The notes under the pieces were generated by a model that was not told the DNA's origin, searched no databases, and saw nothing but the letters and a program-made list of their open reading frames with translations. The position numbers and the translations under genes were made by a program. Source: Symbiodinium natans (Eukaryota; Sar; Dinophyceae; Suessiales; Symbiodiniaceae). Taken from it: a DNA stretch of 64,000 nt. Below, piece after piece: positions 34,901-48,600 of this stretch. The stretch is taken from the NCBI GenBank assembly GCA_905221605.1, contig CAJNDS010000114.1, positions 727,855 to 791,854 of the forward strand, given 5' to 3'. Within the stretch, counting starts at the first letter, position 1; each line of letters begins with the position of its first letter.

Positions 34901-37900
34901 ACAAAGCAAAGTTCTAATCATGTAGGCCCTTAAAGTAGCATGCGCAGTGCTCTTAACCCTAAACCCTAAACCCTAAACCCTAAACCCTAAACCCTAAACG
35001 CTCTGGGCTTGCACTTCGCCATTTCTGTGGTCGGCGCAGTCTAAGATGCTGTTTTTGGCATGAAGCGAGACCGACAAGACCATGTCAATTCTTCCTGCTA
35101 TACTGCCGGCATGGTCTGGTATGTCACCAGCACAACCCCTAAACCTTAAACCCTAAACCCTAAAACCCCAAACCCCTGACCAATTCTGTACCAGAGGCCC
35201 AGCTGCATAACAAAGGGGTCGGAAGAAGTATGAATACTCTTCCCTTATTGCTGCTATAGAATGATACCATAACAACCCCCCAAAACCTTATTCTGATTCT
35301 GAAGGCCCCTATAGCAGTCACTTTACCACGCTACCTGTCGTGCCGACAGACCCCATGGCTGCAACAGGCTGGCCTTCGGCAGCCTCCGATTCTCTGTTTC
35401 ATGGGCCCTTGGCATGGTCCCTTACCTACCTTAAGTATGAGCCCTTGGGTTTTATAGGGTACATAAGGGGCCCATATTAAGGGACCACGTAACTACCGTA
35501 AGAGATTCCGAAGGGCTCTCTGGAATCCTATACAGCGGTAGGTGTTTTATTACCCTTAACCCCCTTCACAATCCTTGTACAGCCATAAAATACTAGTTTT
35601 GACAGGGCCCCCGAACCCACCCCATTAGAATCGAAGTGGACCTTGGATGACACCGATCCGAGGTCTGGCCATCAACCTTTCTGCTCCCACGCTTCACGTC
35701 CCGGTTGACAGCGTGGGCAAGGCGTCCAGCCACCTTCGCGTAGCCACAGCAGGATTCCAGCATTTTGGGGTAGATTGAGGGACCCCTATGTTGCGAGGTG
35801 CCCGTTGATGGGAGGATTTAGTTAACATCGCTTTCAGGGCCTAGCCGTATTAGAGACGCAACCAATGCAGACAGTTCTGAGGCTTCCCCAAAAGGGGCCC
35901 TAACTTTGAGAACTCACCTTAAACCCGAAACCCTAAACCCTAAACCCTCAACCCACAGCTGCCTGGAGGCTGTGATCACACTGGGCCAGCTCACGCTGGA
36001 GACTCCGGCACCATGCCTATTCGAGTGCCACTCCACTGAAAGATGGGTTTAGGGTTCAGGAGCTTGCAGTTGCCTGTCTTGCGTCAGAAGCGACCCGCAT
36101 GTGGGCATCCAGATGCCATGAGGCTTGCAGTTTCAGCTGCAGCTGAAGAACACCCAAGTCTCCACGGTGTTTAACACTGGCGAGGTGTTTGAAGCTCGGC
36201 TGCACCCTAAACCCTAAACCCTAAACCCTAAACCCTAAGGGCGGCCATACCCCCGGCCTCTCGGGTGTGCTTCTGTCACGCAAGCTCACAGACAGTAGCC
36301 GAGTAGCAGGGCATCTACGCTCCCTGGGCAAAAGTGCTTCAGCCTTGGGGATTGGGTTGCTAGCTTTGCCCAAAGCTGGTCCACTTGTTTAGGGTGTAGG
36401 GTTTAGGGTTTAGGGTGTAGGGTGTAGGGTTTAGGGTGTCTATGCCCTCCTGCGCAGCTCAGGATGTGGTCGAACCCCTGCCTATTACCATCGGGCTCAA
36501 GCCACTCACCTGGGCAGTGCAGGCGCCGTAAGGCGTCACGAAGGTTCCTAGCGATGCCCCTGGATGTGTAAAGAATCCATTCAATCTAGATGTGTCGGAT
36601 GGCCCACTCACAAATGGGGGGTTTACGAAGATAAGGGGCCCCAAAAAAGACCCCTAATGTAGTAGGGTTCCCTTGTAATAAGGACCCCCCAAGAAGGTCC
36701 CCCTAATTTCTGAAGGCCCCAAACGCCTAAACCCTAAATCCTAAACCCTAAACCCTAAACCCCTTCACAAAGTGTAGTTGAGAAAGGTATGCCGAGACGC
36801 CCAAGGATGTTTCCATCGGAGTCACCATCAAGGCCAGGGGGGGCTGGACTACTTTGACCCTGCTGTGGCAGCTGCGATGCTAATATCTTAATCATACTAT
36901 AGTAATATAGTAATCAGGCTTGTGCTTTTGGGATGATATTTTCACTTCTTTCCTTCCTCAGGGAACCTATTCATAAATAATTTTATATAACAAGGTAACA
37001 TTATAAGAAAACACCAGTACGCTAAAGGACGACGAGAAGCAAACCGGCCAGCCTCAGAACCCACTTAGGGTTTAGGGTTTAGGGTTTAGGGTTTAGGGTT
37101 TAGGGTTTAGGGTTTAGGGTTTAGGGTTTAGGGTTTAGGGTTTAGGGCTTGCCTTGGCAGATCGGGCACCTGAGCCTCTCCGCCTCGCCGCACGCGGTAA
37201 ACCTCCTGATGGGACTTCCACAAGCGGTGGTGGACATGCTGACTCCTGGCAGCAGCACAGAGAGCAGAGCTGCAGTGTTTAGTAGTACCCCTAAACCCTA
37301 AACCCTAAACCCTAAACCCTAAAACCCTAAACCCTAAACCCTAAACCCTAAACCTACACCCACATGAGTATGAGTGCAAGGACGGTGCCGATCACGGTCC
37401 GGCAAAAGAAGCCTGCCATGCTGGAGAAGGAGCCACCCTTGGCTGTTCCCTCATTGGGGGGGGGGGGGGCCCTCTAAATCTCTGCTGTAATAGACGGATC
37501 AATATTCACGCCACTAAGAGTTCAAGGCGGACTAATAGACCAAGCTCTCAACCCTAAACCCTCCTTTGGGGTCGAAAAGGGGCTTGATAAGGGTCTTAGC
37601 GGGTCGATGGAAGCCCTAAACCCTGAACCCTGAACCCTGAACCCTGAACCCTGAACCCTGAACCCTGAACCCTAAACCCTAAACCCTAAACCCTAAACCC
37701 AACTTCTTGCAGCGGATGCAAGGCCCCAGAGGCCGCCCCGGTTGCCAAAGAGAGGCGGTCTGCCGCCCGAGGCCAGGGGGGGCTAAATTGGGCATTTTCC
37801 GGGGTTTAGGGTTTAGGGTTTAGGGTTTAGGGTTTAGGGTTTAGGGTTTCGGGTTCCCTGTTTTACTAAACGGGCGTCCCATGTAGAAGAGTCCTGCATC

Positions 37901-40900
37901 GACGACGTCAAGGTGGCCAGGTCGGGCTTGAAGTTCTTTGGCTTCGGGATTGTTGAGTTAGCCACATGGGGGCTTCCGAACATAGGGGCACCCTTTTGGG
38001 GGTTCCTTTTATAAGGGTTCGACTATTTTGGAGGTATATTCCGGGTACCCCTATTTGCGGAAATACCCACATGAAGACCACACCCAGGATGGGACTGGGG
38101 CGGTACCCAACGGCCCCTGGTGGACTCGGTTTTTTGTTGGAACACTTTTTGGGATGCCCTTGGACCCTTTTGGGAAACACTTATTATTATTGTTATTGTT
38201 ATTATTAGTATTAGTATTATTTGTATTATTCTTATTATTCTTATTATTATTGTATTATTATTGTTATTTTCATTTTTATTTATTATTATTCTTATTCTTA
38301 TTCTTATTATTGTTATTATTCTTGGGACCGTCCAGGCTCTTGGAGCCACAAGACCTGGAATTGGAAACGCTTGGAAACGCTTGGGACCTTCCACAGAATC
38401 TGCAAAATCATAGGGGTCATTTCTGTCACCAAAAGCTGTGCGTAATTATCACTGGAATCGGCAATTGTTTTTCCGAATCCTGGGTACATCCCACAGACTC
38501 CCAATCAGGGCTTTGCGAAAGACCCTCAACCCCTGGATGGAGGAAGTATTTTGGAGGCACGCAATTGAATTGAGTTGAGGTTTAATCCCTAAAAGGAGTA
38601 GGTAAACCCTAAACCCTAAACCCTAAACCGCCAAAGTCGGCGTGGGGCGGGAGAAAAGGGTTAGATGGCCCTCCACAATCGGGCCATGGCCTTTCGAGGC
38701 TAGTCTGCAGCCCAACCTCCACAGCTTCTGCGCCACATCACAACCAACCCCAAAGCTCTAAACCCGAGCCCTAAACCCTAAACCCTAAACCCCAAACCCT
38801 AAACCCTAAACCCTAAGCGCCCAACCACCCTGGAGCCGTGCACCCAGGAAGTGCCACGGTCATTGCAGCCGACGTGCTGGGAGAGGACTTTGTCGCCTTC
38901 AAAAGGCTCGACGTTTTCATGACCATGGTTTAGGATTTAGCGTTTTGGGTTTAGGGTTTAGGGTTTAGGGTTTGGGCTTCGAGCTTGGCTGTGGAGGACG
39001 TGCAAAGTGCAGTTCTGCTTGTGCTATGTGGGTAGTTATCTTTATTCGGGTCCCTTTTTGGGTTTCAGGGTGCCGCGCTTTAGAGGGGACCCAAAAAGTG
39101 ACCCGAATGATTCGTTTGACGAGGGCCTGAGGGACGCCGAATGTCAGGCGAGCAGAGTCAACAACAACTTCGGAAGTCTAGGGTTTTTTTAACGTTGAAA
39201 CAAACCCTAAATTTGGATAGGGTTTAGGGTTTAGGGTTAAACCTTAAACCCTAAACCCAACTAACCCTAAACCCTAAACCCTAAAATTGTAAGTGTTCCC
39301 GGCTCCTGTGCAAGTCGGCTCGGAGGCGCGTGACACGATGTCCTCAAAAGACCGCTATCACACGAACACACAGCTGAGTCCGGGATGCTCCCCCTTGATA
39401 GGAGCAGTCCTCAAAAGCAACTAGAGTAGAGAGTACTAAACCCTAAACCCTAAAATATAAACCTAAACCCTAGACCCTAGACCCTAAACCCTAAACCCTA
39501 AACCCTAAACCCTAAACCCTAAACCCTAAACCCTAAACCCTAAACCCTAAACCCTAAACCCTAAACCCTAAACCCTAAACCCTAAACCCTAAACCCACCC
39601 TGTATTATAATCCCTATTCAGGAGCCTGCTAGTATGGGGGGGGACCATCCCAAAGCTGGCTGAACTCTGAAAGTCTGGCGCCAGGGCCGAGGAGCTTCAG
39701 AAGAAACCCATGAGGACCTCCGCGCCTTGAGCGGCAGGATTAGGGTTGGGGGGTTGAGGGGTTGAGGGCTTTAGGGGTTGAGGGGTTGAGGGGTTGAGGG
39801 GTTGAGGGGTTGAGGGTTTGAGGGGTTTAGAGGTTGAGGGGTTTAGGGGTTTAGGGGTTTAGGGTGTCCGTCAATAGGGGGCTACCTTTTTGGGGGGGTC
39901 CCTGACTCAATTTTCTGTTTTGGGTATAAGAAGGTCCCTTTAGGGGGATTCCCCTATTTTGGGAAGTGCCCATTTGTCCCCAGCTTTGACTTCCTGTGCG
40001 CACGGCGCGCTCTGGGTGATGTGTGGTCTCCTGCGGTGGATTCCTTTCCTAGGCTGGCTACTGGAACCCGAAACCCTAAACCCGAAACCCTAAACCCGAA
40101 ACCCTAAACCCGAAACCCTAAACCCTAAACCCTAAACCCGTACTTCCTCAGGTGTCACTGGCCTTCGATGACGCCACCTTCTCCCTCAGCGACTCCATCA
40201 TGCCCCTCATGCGCCTGAAGATGGAGGCCATGCCCCCGGGACTCCAGGTCTCTGCCCCCTGGCATGCCCAACTCAATTTGATAGGGTTTAGGGTTTGGGG
40301 TTTGGGGTTTAGGGTTTAGGGTTTAGGGCTAAATCCCGCGCCTCTCTAGGTAGCCTTGGGCGGGACATTTGCAGACTGGCTGTGAAATCGGTACCTAACC
40401 CCAAGAGCGATACCCCCAGATACGAGTCAATTCCATCCTCATAACTTGAGTTGATTACCTTGCTGATGCAGTGCATTTGTCTTGAAATCGGCTGGTTAAG
40501 AGTGCCCCTGGTGCTCCATGACTTGGCAGTACGGTTTTTATTGGGACGTGCACTAATTTGGTTCTATGAATATGAATATATATGTATATATATATATATA
40601 TATGTATTGAGGTCCTTTTTCACAAGGGAATCCTACCATCTGGAGTCTGTGTCAAGGGTCCCTAAGTTTCGAAAACCCCCCATATATGAGTATGTTTAGC
40701 TATAATATGTCGCTTATTGGGGTAAGAAGACGTTGTTTATGAACATTTGCAGAGGGTTTGAAGTGCCAAGAGCAGTCTCCCTTTGGGCCGAACAGTGGAC
40801 TTTGTGTCGTTACAGTTGCCCTAAACCCTAAACCCTAAACCCTAAACCCTCTAAACTTGGTACCGAGGTTGAATCTGGAAAGGTGGACGTCAAGCTCATG

Positions 40901-43900
40901 GAGTCCAGCCTAAGCGTCGACGTTCTGAACACGAGGTCATCCAGCTCACAATTCATTCTTAAACGGCATCTTCTTAAACCCAATAAGCTAAATATTATAG
41001 CTAACACATATATATATATATAATATACATATGTAATCTTATACATATATATATATGTTTCTATATTAAGAACCAAACTTGAGATTTGTAGAAGGGACGG
41101 CAGACGCCCAACACCGCCCAGCTTCCACAAGCGTCTTCATGCGGATGTTGCCTCAGAAGTCGCGAATATCGACAGCTTCAGGCAATATCAGCGCAACTAT
41201 GTGCAGCAGACGGGGTCTCTGCCGAGCATTCCCGGCCTTAAAACCCGACCCCTAAACCCTAAACCCTAAACCCTAAACCCTAAACCCTTAACCCTTAACC
41301 CTTAAACCCTAAACACGCCCAAAACCATGCCAAGTTCCCGAGGCACGGCGACTGGGAGCCCTTCCTGGAGCGTTTCGACTTTGGTGTCTCCGTGGTGATG
41401 TCTGAGACGATGCGCATCTCTCTGTGACTGGGCCTTGAAGCGGGTTTAGGGTTTAGGGTTTAGGGTTTAGGGTTTAGGGTCCCTGAAATTGTCGGTGTCC
41501 TTATTAGAATCCCCACAATCAACCCTATAACGGGCCGTTTAAGAGGGTTCTAGGGTGTAATCGCCCATCCAGCAGGTGGGTTCCGGGTCCGAATTCGCGC
41601 GCGAAAGTTGCAACAGCACCGGGGGATGAGATATATTAGGCCGTACAATCCCCATTATCAACCCGATCAAGGGGCACTAAGCCCTAAACCCTAAACCCTG
41701 ATTTCAAGGGGGTTTATAGGGTAATAGGAGCCAATCCTGGCATGGGCCCTCACTCAGGCACGCGCTTGGGCCCCTTCACCTGAACCTTGTCCCAAAGCCC
41801 ACGCGACAAATCTTGGAGCTGCTCCCGCTGCTCCTGAAGAGCCTCAGGCCGGATGCAATTGCAGTCAACTCCCAACGGTTGGAACACCCTTATCCCTTTA
41901 CCCCAAAAAAGATACCAAAGGAAATCCCAGCTCTAATGATCCTTAAACCACGTTCCAACTGTCTGGAGTTAACTGTAGAAGCTGCATATGGGCGGTTGTC
42001 AAAATGATGGTCACTTTTTGGATCCCTATCATACTACGGCACCTAGTACTTCGGGTATCCCAAAAGGGATCAATATATTTTTACCAACCCCCCATATGAT
42101 TATGCTTCACTGAACTTGCCCTGGCCTGGCTGCCAGTAGCTGTGCCGATGCAAAGGCCTCCGCAGTCGCTGTCCGAGGCTGAGAAGAGGCCTCCATTCTG
42201 CATGTTTCGACCCTGAAACAACTTTCAAAGCCTTGGAGTTTCACCTGAAGTTAAGCCCGAAACCCTACAGTAAACCCTGAACCCTAAACCCCAACCCCTA
42301 AACCCTAAACCCCTAAACCCCAAACCCCAAACCCTAAACCCCCACATCCTTCCGCCCTTTCCCCTTCCTCAGCCGAGGCCCGCGGCGGGATCGTCCTCAA
42401 CGGGATCGGGTTCGCAGAAGCTCCGCGTGGTGAGCCTCTGGGGCGGACAGCTGGAGCTCCTGTGCAGTGGCGCGCGAGCCTGGGGCAAGATGGCCACCGG
42501 TGGTCTTTGTTTGTTTCTCTTATACCTCCGCGTCTTTTTTGTCGGTTGTCCCCACGGCAGATTGCGGGCATGCGGGCATACTGCGTTGACTCCCTAAACC
42601 CTAAACCCTAAACCCTAAACCCTAAACCCTCTCAGGAAACGTGTCGGTCAAAGTGGTGATCCAGCCTTCCGGCTCCCAGTGGGTAGCCTTGGACGACAAG
42701 ATCAGCGCACTCACACTGTGACCCGACTTTGGATGTGTATATATTTATATAAAGATAAATATAAATACAAATATAAATAAATATAAATAAATAATGTATA
42801 TGTATGTATATATATATATGCTCACCCCCCCCTCGACAGACCCCGGAAGCGAAAAAAAGGCTGAGAGCGCGACGGACAGCATAGCTGCACACAGTAGCCA
42901 GACACGTTAACACACAATAGAGCATATTTTTTTTCGATTAGTACGGTTTTGTGTTCGCAATGAAAGATGCAGACAGATGTGAGAAGGACGCATGCTGTAA
43001 GGACCTGAACAATTTGCTCGACATCGTGGGTTGCTATTAATTTTAATAAGATTGCTCTTAGTTTTACTTGGGTTCCTATTAAGCTTATTAGGATTCATAG
43101 GCTTCGTATGAGTTCAATAGGAATCCTATTTAAATCAATAGGAAACCCATTAAAATGAATGAGAACACTATTGAAATTCAGACGAGTCTTTTTTGAAAAC
43201 TTAGTAAGAATCCTAGTACAATTAATAAGAACCTGGTTGAAATACGTAGAAGCTCCTATTAAAATTTCTTGGCGTCCTGAATTCAGAGGAACCATAGGAA
43301 GGCCATTCAAATGAATAGGAACCCTTTTGAATTCATAGGAATGCTATTAAAATTTATAGGAACCCTACAAAAGAATCTATGAATTCGTTTTAAGAGTAAC
43401 TGGAATCCGTGTAACATGAAGATGAATCCTATTAAAGGATTAAGAGGAGCCAATAAAATTCTATAAAAAAAGTAATGTGGACCCTTCAAAACTTAAAACA
43501 ATAAGAGTCGTACTGTTAGAATTATAATGAACCCTATTAAAAAATTTAATTAATAGGATTGCTAATAAAACAAATGAGAGTTACAATAACATTACTTCGA
43601 GTCCAATTGAAATTAATAGGGAACAGGATTTAAAAACATAATCGGAGCACTGTGGAATCTAGTAGGAATCCTATGAACATTATTAGGAATCCTGTCAACA
43701 TGAATGAGAAACCCTTTTAAAATGAATACGAAGCCTATTCCAATTAATCAGAAGCCTTTTTAAATGAATAGGAAGCTTGTCAAAGCAAAAGGAACCCAAT
43801 TAGAAATTGTAAGACATCTTATGAAAATGAATAAGAAGCATATTGAAATTAATAGGAATATGTATAAAATTTGTTATGAAGCTTATTAAAATTCTAAGAC

Positions 43901-45579
43901 TTTTATTAAAACTAACTAGGAAGAAGAATATTACAATTACTCGGAATCGTATTCCAATTATTTGGCATTTGATTAAAATGAATAGGAATCAAAATATTCA
44001 ACCCAATAAAGTCCTTTAACAGGCATCCTTTAAAATCAAATACGAACCCCATTAAACAAATACAGGAATCCCATTGAAGATCACTTAGAATGCTAGTAAA
44101 ATGATTAGGAGTCTGATTAATTAAATAAGGACTCCCGTTAAAGTGAACAGGAGTATTATTAAATTTAATAGGCAGCCTAAAACATAATGAGGAATCATAT
44201 AAGAAACCCTGAAAAACTCTTATCCAAAATCCAGTTTCTAAAAACCCAAAAATCCAAACATCCAAGCATCCACCCCAAAGGTTTGGATTTTTGGAAACTC
44301 AAGCGGGAGCCTCAAAATCCAAAAATCGAGCAAATTCCTCGAGTTTCCAAAATTCCAAAAACCCAAAAAAACCCACCCCAAGGTTCGGAATTTTGGAAAC
44401 CCGAGGAATTTGCTCGATTTTTTGATTGTGAGGGTCCCGCTCGAGTTTCCAAAAATCCGAAACTTGGGTTGGGGTTTTTGGAATTTTGGAATTTTGGAAA
44501 CTCGAGGTTCCAAAATCCAAAAATCCAAAAATCCCAACCCAAGTTTCGGATTTTTGGAAACTCGAGGAATTTGCTCAAAATCCAAAAAAACCCAAAATTC
44601 CTCGAGTTTCCAAAATTCCAAAAATCCAAAAATCCCAACCCCAGTTTCGGATTTGTGGAAACTCGAGGAATTTGCTCAAAATCCAAAAAAAACCCAAAAT
44701 TCCTTGAGTTTCCAAAATTCCCAAAATCCAAAAATTCCACCCCAAGGTTTGGATTTTTAGAAACTCGAGCGGGAGCCTCGAAATCCATAAAAACCACAAA
44801 TTCCTCGAGTTTCCAAAATTCCAAAAATCCAAAAATCCCAACCCCAGTTTCGGATTTTTGGAAACTCGAGGAATTTGCTCAAAGTCCAAAAAAAAAAACC
44901 AAAATTCCTCGAGTTTCCAAAATTCCAAAAATCCAAAAATCCCAACCCCAGTTTCGGATTTTTGGAAACTCGGGGAATTTTGGATCTTTTTGGATTTTGA
45001 GCAAATTCCTCGAGTTTCCAAAAATCCGAAACTGGGGTTGGGATTTTCGGATTTTTGGATTTTGGAAACTCGAGGAATTTTGGGTTTTTTTGGATTTTGA
45101 GCAAATTCCTCGAGTTTCCAAAAATCCGAAACTGGGGTTGGGATTTTTGGATTTTTGGAATTTTGGAAACTCGAGGAATTTTGGTTTTTTTTTTGGATTT
45201 TGAGCAAATTCCTCGAGTTTCCACAAATCCGAAACTGGGGTTGGAGTTTTTGGATTTTTGGATTTTTGGATTTTTGGAAACTCGAGGAATTTTGGGTTTT
45301 TTTGGATTTTGAGCAAATTCCTCGAGTTTCCAAAAATCCGAAACTTGGGTTGGGATTTTTGGATTTTTGGATTTTGGAAACTCGAGGAATTTTGGGTTTT
45401 TTTGGATTTTGAGCAAATTCCTCGAGTTTCCAAAAATCCGAAACTTGGGTTTGGTTTTTTTGGAGTTTTGGATTTTTGGAAATTCGAGGAATTTTGGAGT
45501 GGTGCTCTTCCCCCCCCCCCCCGCTTCCTGGACAGATCGGAAATACAATTCCGGGGTCTGTCGAGGGGGGGGGGGGTGA

Positions 45580-45613
<34 letters not shown>

Positions 45614-48600
45614 TGTGTGTGTGTGTGTGTTTGTATGTGTGCCTGTGTTTGTACAATAGTATATATAATGTTTTATTACATAGCAGCATCTGCATCTGTC
45701 TTGTTCTTCTTCTTATTGTTATTCTTATGAGTCTTAGTATCATTGTTCTGCTTCGTATGATCATTTGGGTGTTTTTTTTTAATAAATGTTGACTTCACAT
45801 TAATGATTCCCGCTACAATTGTAAAATCCAGCTGCCGGAACACAATATTGTAACCCGCCACAATTGTAAAATCCAACCCGGAAAATTCGTTTTTTACGGG
45901 CGTGGTGCTACTACCTAATACTAAAACTAATACTACGTCCTACCAGGATTTAGGCGAACATTATTGAGGAGGCCCTGGCCGGAGAGATTGATCAATGAAG
46001 GGGGGGGGGTTTATTAATGCGAAGTCAACATTATCTTTGTTGCTCTGTAGTAAATTTTATATTGAGAATAAGTAAAGACATATATATATATATATACGTA
46101 TACATACATATATATTTTAAGGGGCTGCGCCCATGGGCGGGCAGCGCACGCAGAAGCCCGGGGCGAGCAGTTTCTAAGCATGTTGAGGCCCTTAAACTCC
46201 CTTAAAATCTCTAAGCGTTAAGTTGCTAAGCATTTTCAGGCCCCTAAACTCCCTTCAAATCTCTAAGCGTTTGAGGCTCCTAGACTCCCTTAACGTTTCT
46301 AAGCACTTTATAAGGCCCCTAAACTCCCTTTTTCCTAGCCATGGGTTAGACACGTCGCTTATGCCCGCCCTTTGGGGGGCATCATGCTCCTGATGCGCCC
46401 CCGGGGTCCCGCCCCGGGAGCCGCTGATGCTCCTGATGCGCGCCTGGGGGTCCCGGGCTGGACCCGCTGATGCTCATGATGCGCGCCCTCTGGGGGCCTC
46501 CGTGGCGACGCAAAAAACCACGAAAAAAAAACCGTTCACCGGCGGCACGCGGGGGTCGGCGGCACTGGCGTCCGGCCTAATTCTGCTTCGCAGAAGGCCA
46601 GAGGCCAGCAAGGCTATTCCCGGGACGACCCGGGCTAAAAGGTCCGCATTTGCTCGGTCCTTTGGGGACCTCGCGCTGCCCGATTTAATGGCTACCGCCA
46701 GTGCCGCCGACCCCACCCCCCGCCATTTTAGGGTGCCTCAGGGCTTAGGGAGTTTCTTGGGTGGCTTCGGCTTGGGCAGCTTGGGGTAGTTGGAGGATTT
46801 GGGCGCCCTTTGCAGGGATGACGCTATGAGGGTTTAGGGTTTAGGGCTAGTTCGCAGCCTTTTGGGAGAGGGGGGGGGCCTTCACACTGGTGGCGGGCGG
46901 TGCGGATGGCGGCTCGTCAGCGTGGGTGGCTCAGGGGGCGGGTGGCTTGGGGCGGTCTTGGTGGTTCGGGTCATGTGGGTGGTTGGGGTGATGTGGGGTT
47001 CGGGTGGTGTGGGTGTTTGGCGGCATGGCTTCGTTCATGTACAGACTGTACAGCCTCAGAGTGTCCTACTGTGCATACCTAGGCTGGGCACTCTGATAGG
47101 ATTCCTGACCCTTGAGGCGGCTGCGGGCAAGTGAGCGAGGAAAGAAAAATACAAATTTGTTAAGTTTACCTGTAACTCCGTATCAGTTTTGTGGGGCCCC
47201 TGCAGGGTCCCAGGAAGGGACCAAGCAGGGCAGCCCCCCCAACTAGAAAAACCTAGATGAATTTAGAATCTGTCCCCATGTGCTTGCATAAAGGCCCACG
47301 GGAGGGGGACCCAAGGACCCCCCGGGGCAACCGGCACCCCGAGAACCAACGCGGATCCTGCAAAAACAGGGCGACCGACCCAAGGACCGGCGGAGGGTGG
47401 GAGAAGCGGGCGACCGACCCAAAGACCGGCGGAGGAGGAAGTTTTAAAACTTGCGTTTTGCGTTGTTCTATACGTCCTGTTGAGTCGGGCCTTTTTTGCT
47501 TTGTTCTAAGCGTCAAAGTGGGCAGATTCCAAATTCCACCGAATCCCGGTGCCCTATGCTCCCTTAGAAGGGCCCCCATGGCTCAAATCCTTCGGCTAAT
47601 CCAGGGCATTTAGCCTTGCGAGCAGCACAACGGCAAAGTTTGGATTGCGAGCCAGGGGTCGGTCAGAAGAGCGTTTGGAAGCGAGGCTTCAAACGGCGCG
47701 CGAGGTTCACGAAGCGGGTTGGTTGGGGTCACACGCCCGACATGACGAACACCTCAAAAACATAGGCAAACGATGGAGCAAAGACAACAGAAACGAAGAA
47801 GCACGCAAAGAACAATGAAATCAGAAATACAAGCAAAATAGGTCACGGAGTTTCTCTCCTACTCAGGCAGAACAAATTAAAAGGAGAACAGCTCAAAAAC
47901 ATAGGCAAATGCTATGCCAAAAAACACGAACAAGCATGCAAACAGCAATGCAAACGGAAATAAAAGCAACGTAGGTGACGGAGTTCTTTCTCCCACCCAG
48001 GCATAGGACAAAAGAAGAACACCTCAAAAACACAGGCAAATGCTTGATCAAAACCCAGAGAAACGACAAAGGACGCAAAGAATGAAAACGGAAATAAATC
48101 CAAGGTAGCGGACGGAGTTTTACCTCCTGCCCAGGCATAGGAGAAAAGAGGAACGCCTCAAAATAGGAGAAAAGAGGAACGCCTCAAAAAGAGAGGCAAA
48201 TGCTGGATCAAAAGCAACACAAACGCAGAAGGAGGCAAAGAGCAATGAAATCAGAAATACAAGCAAAATAGGTCACGGAGTTTCTCTCCTACTCAGGCAG
48301 AACAAATGACAAGGAGAACAGCTCAAAAACACAGGCAAAGGCTATGCCAAAAATCACGAACAAGCATGCAAACAGCAATGCAAACGGAAATACAAGCAAT
48401 GTAGGTGACGGAGTTCTATCTCCCGCCCAGGCATAGGACAAAAGAAGAACACCTCAAAAACACAGGCAAATGCTTGATCAAAACCCAGAGAAACGACAAA
48501 GGACGCAAAGAACAATGAAAACGGAAATAAAACCAAGGTAGCGGACGGAGTTTTACCTCCTGCCCAGGCATAGGAGAAAAGAGGAACACCTCAAAAAGAG

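Noticed and set aside
44187-45764. Long open frames on both strands (up to 338 residues) with repeated WKLEEF and SKNPKIP motifs
   Set aside because: They arise from a tandem and inverted repeat that is open on both strands; no domain and no codon bias.
46427-46789. 120-residue frame in GC-rich DNA
   Set aside because: Overlaps GCTGATGCTC repeats, opposite strand also open, no recognisable domain.
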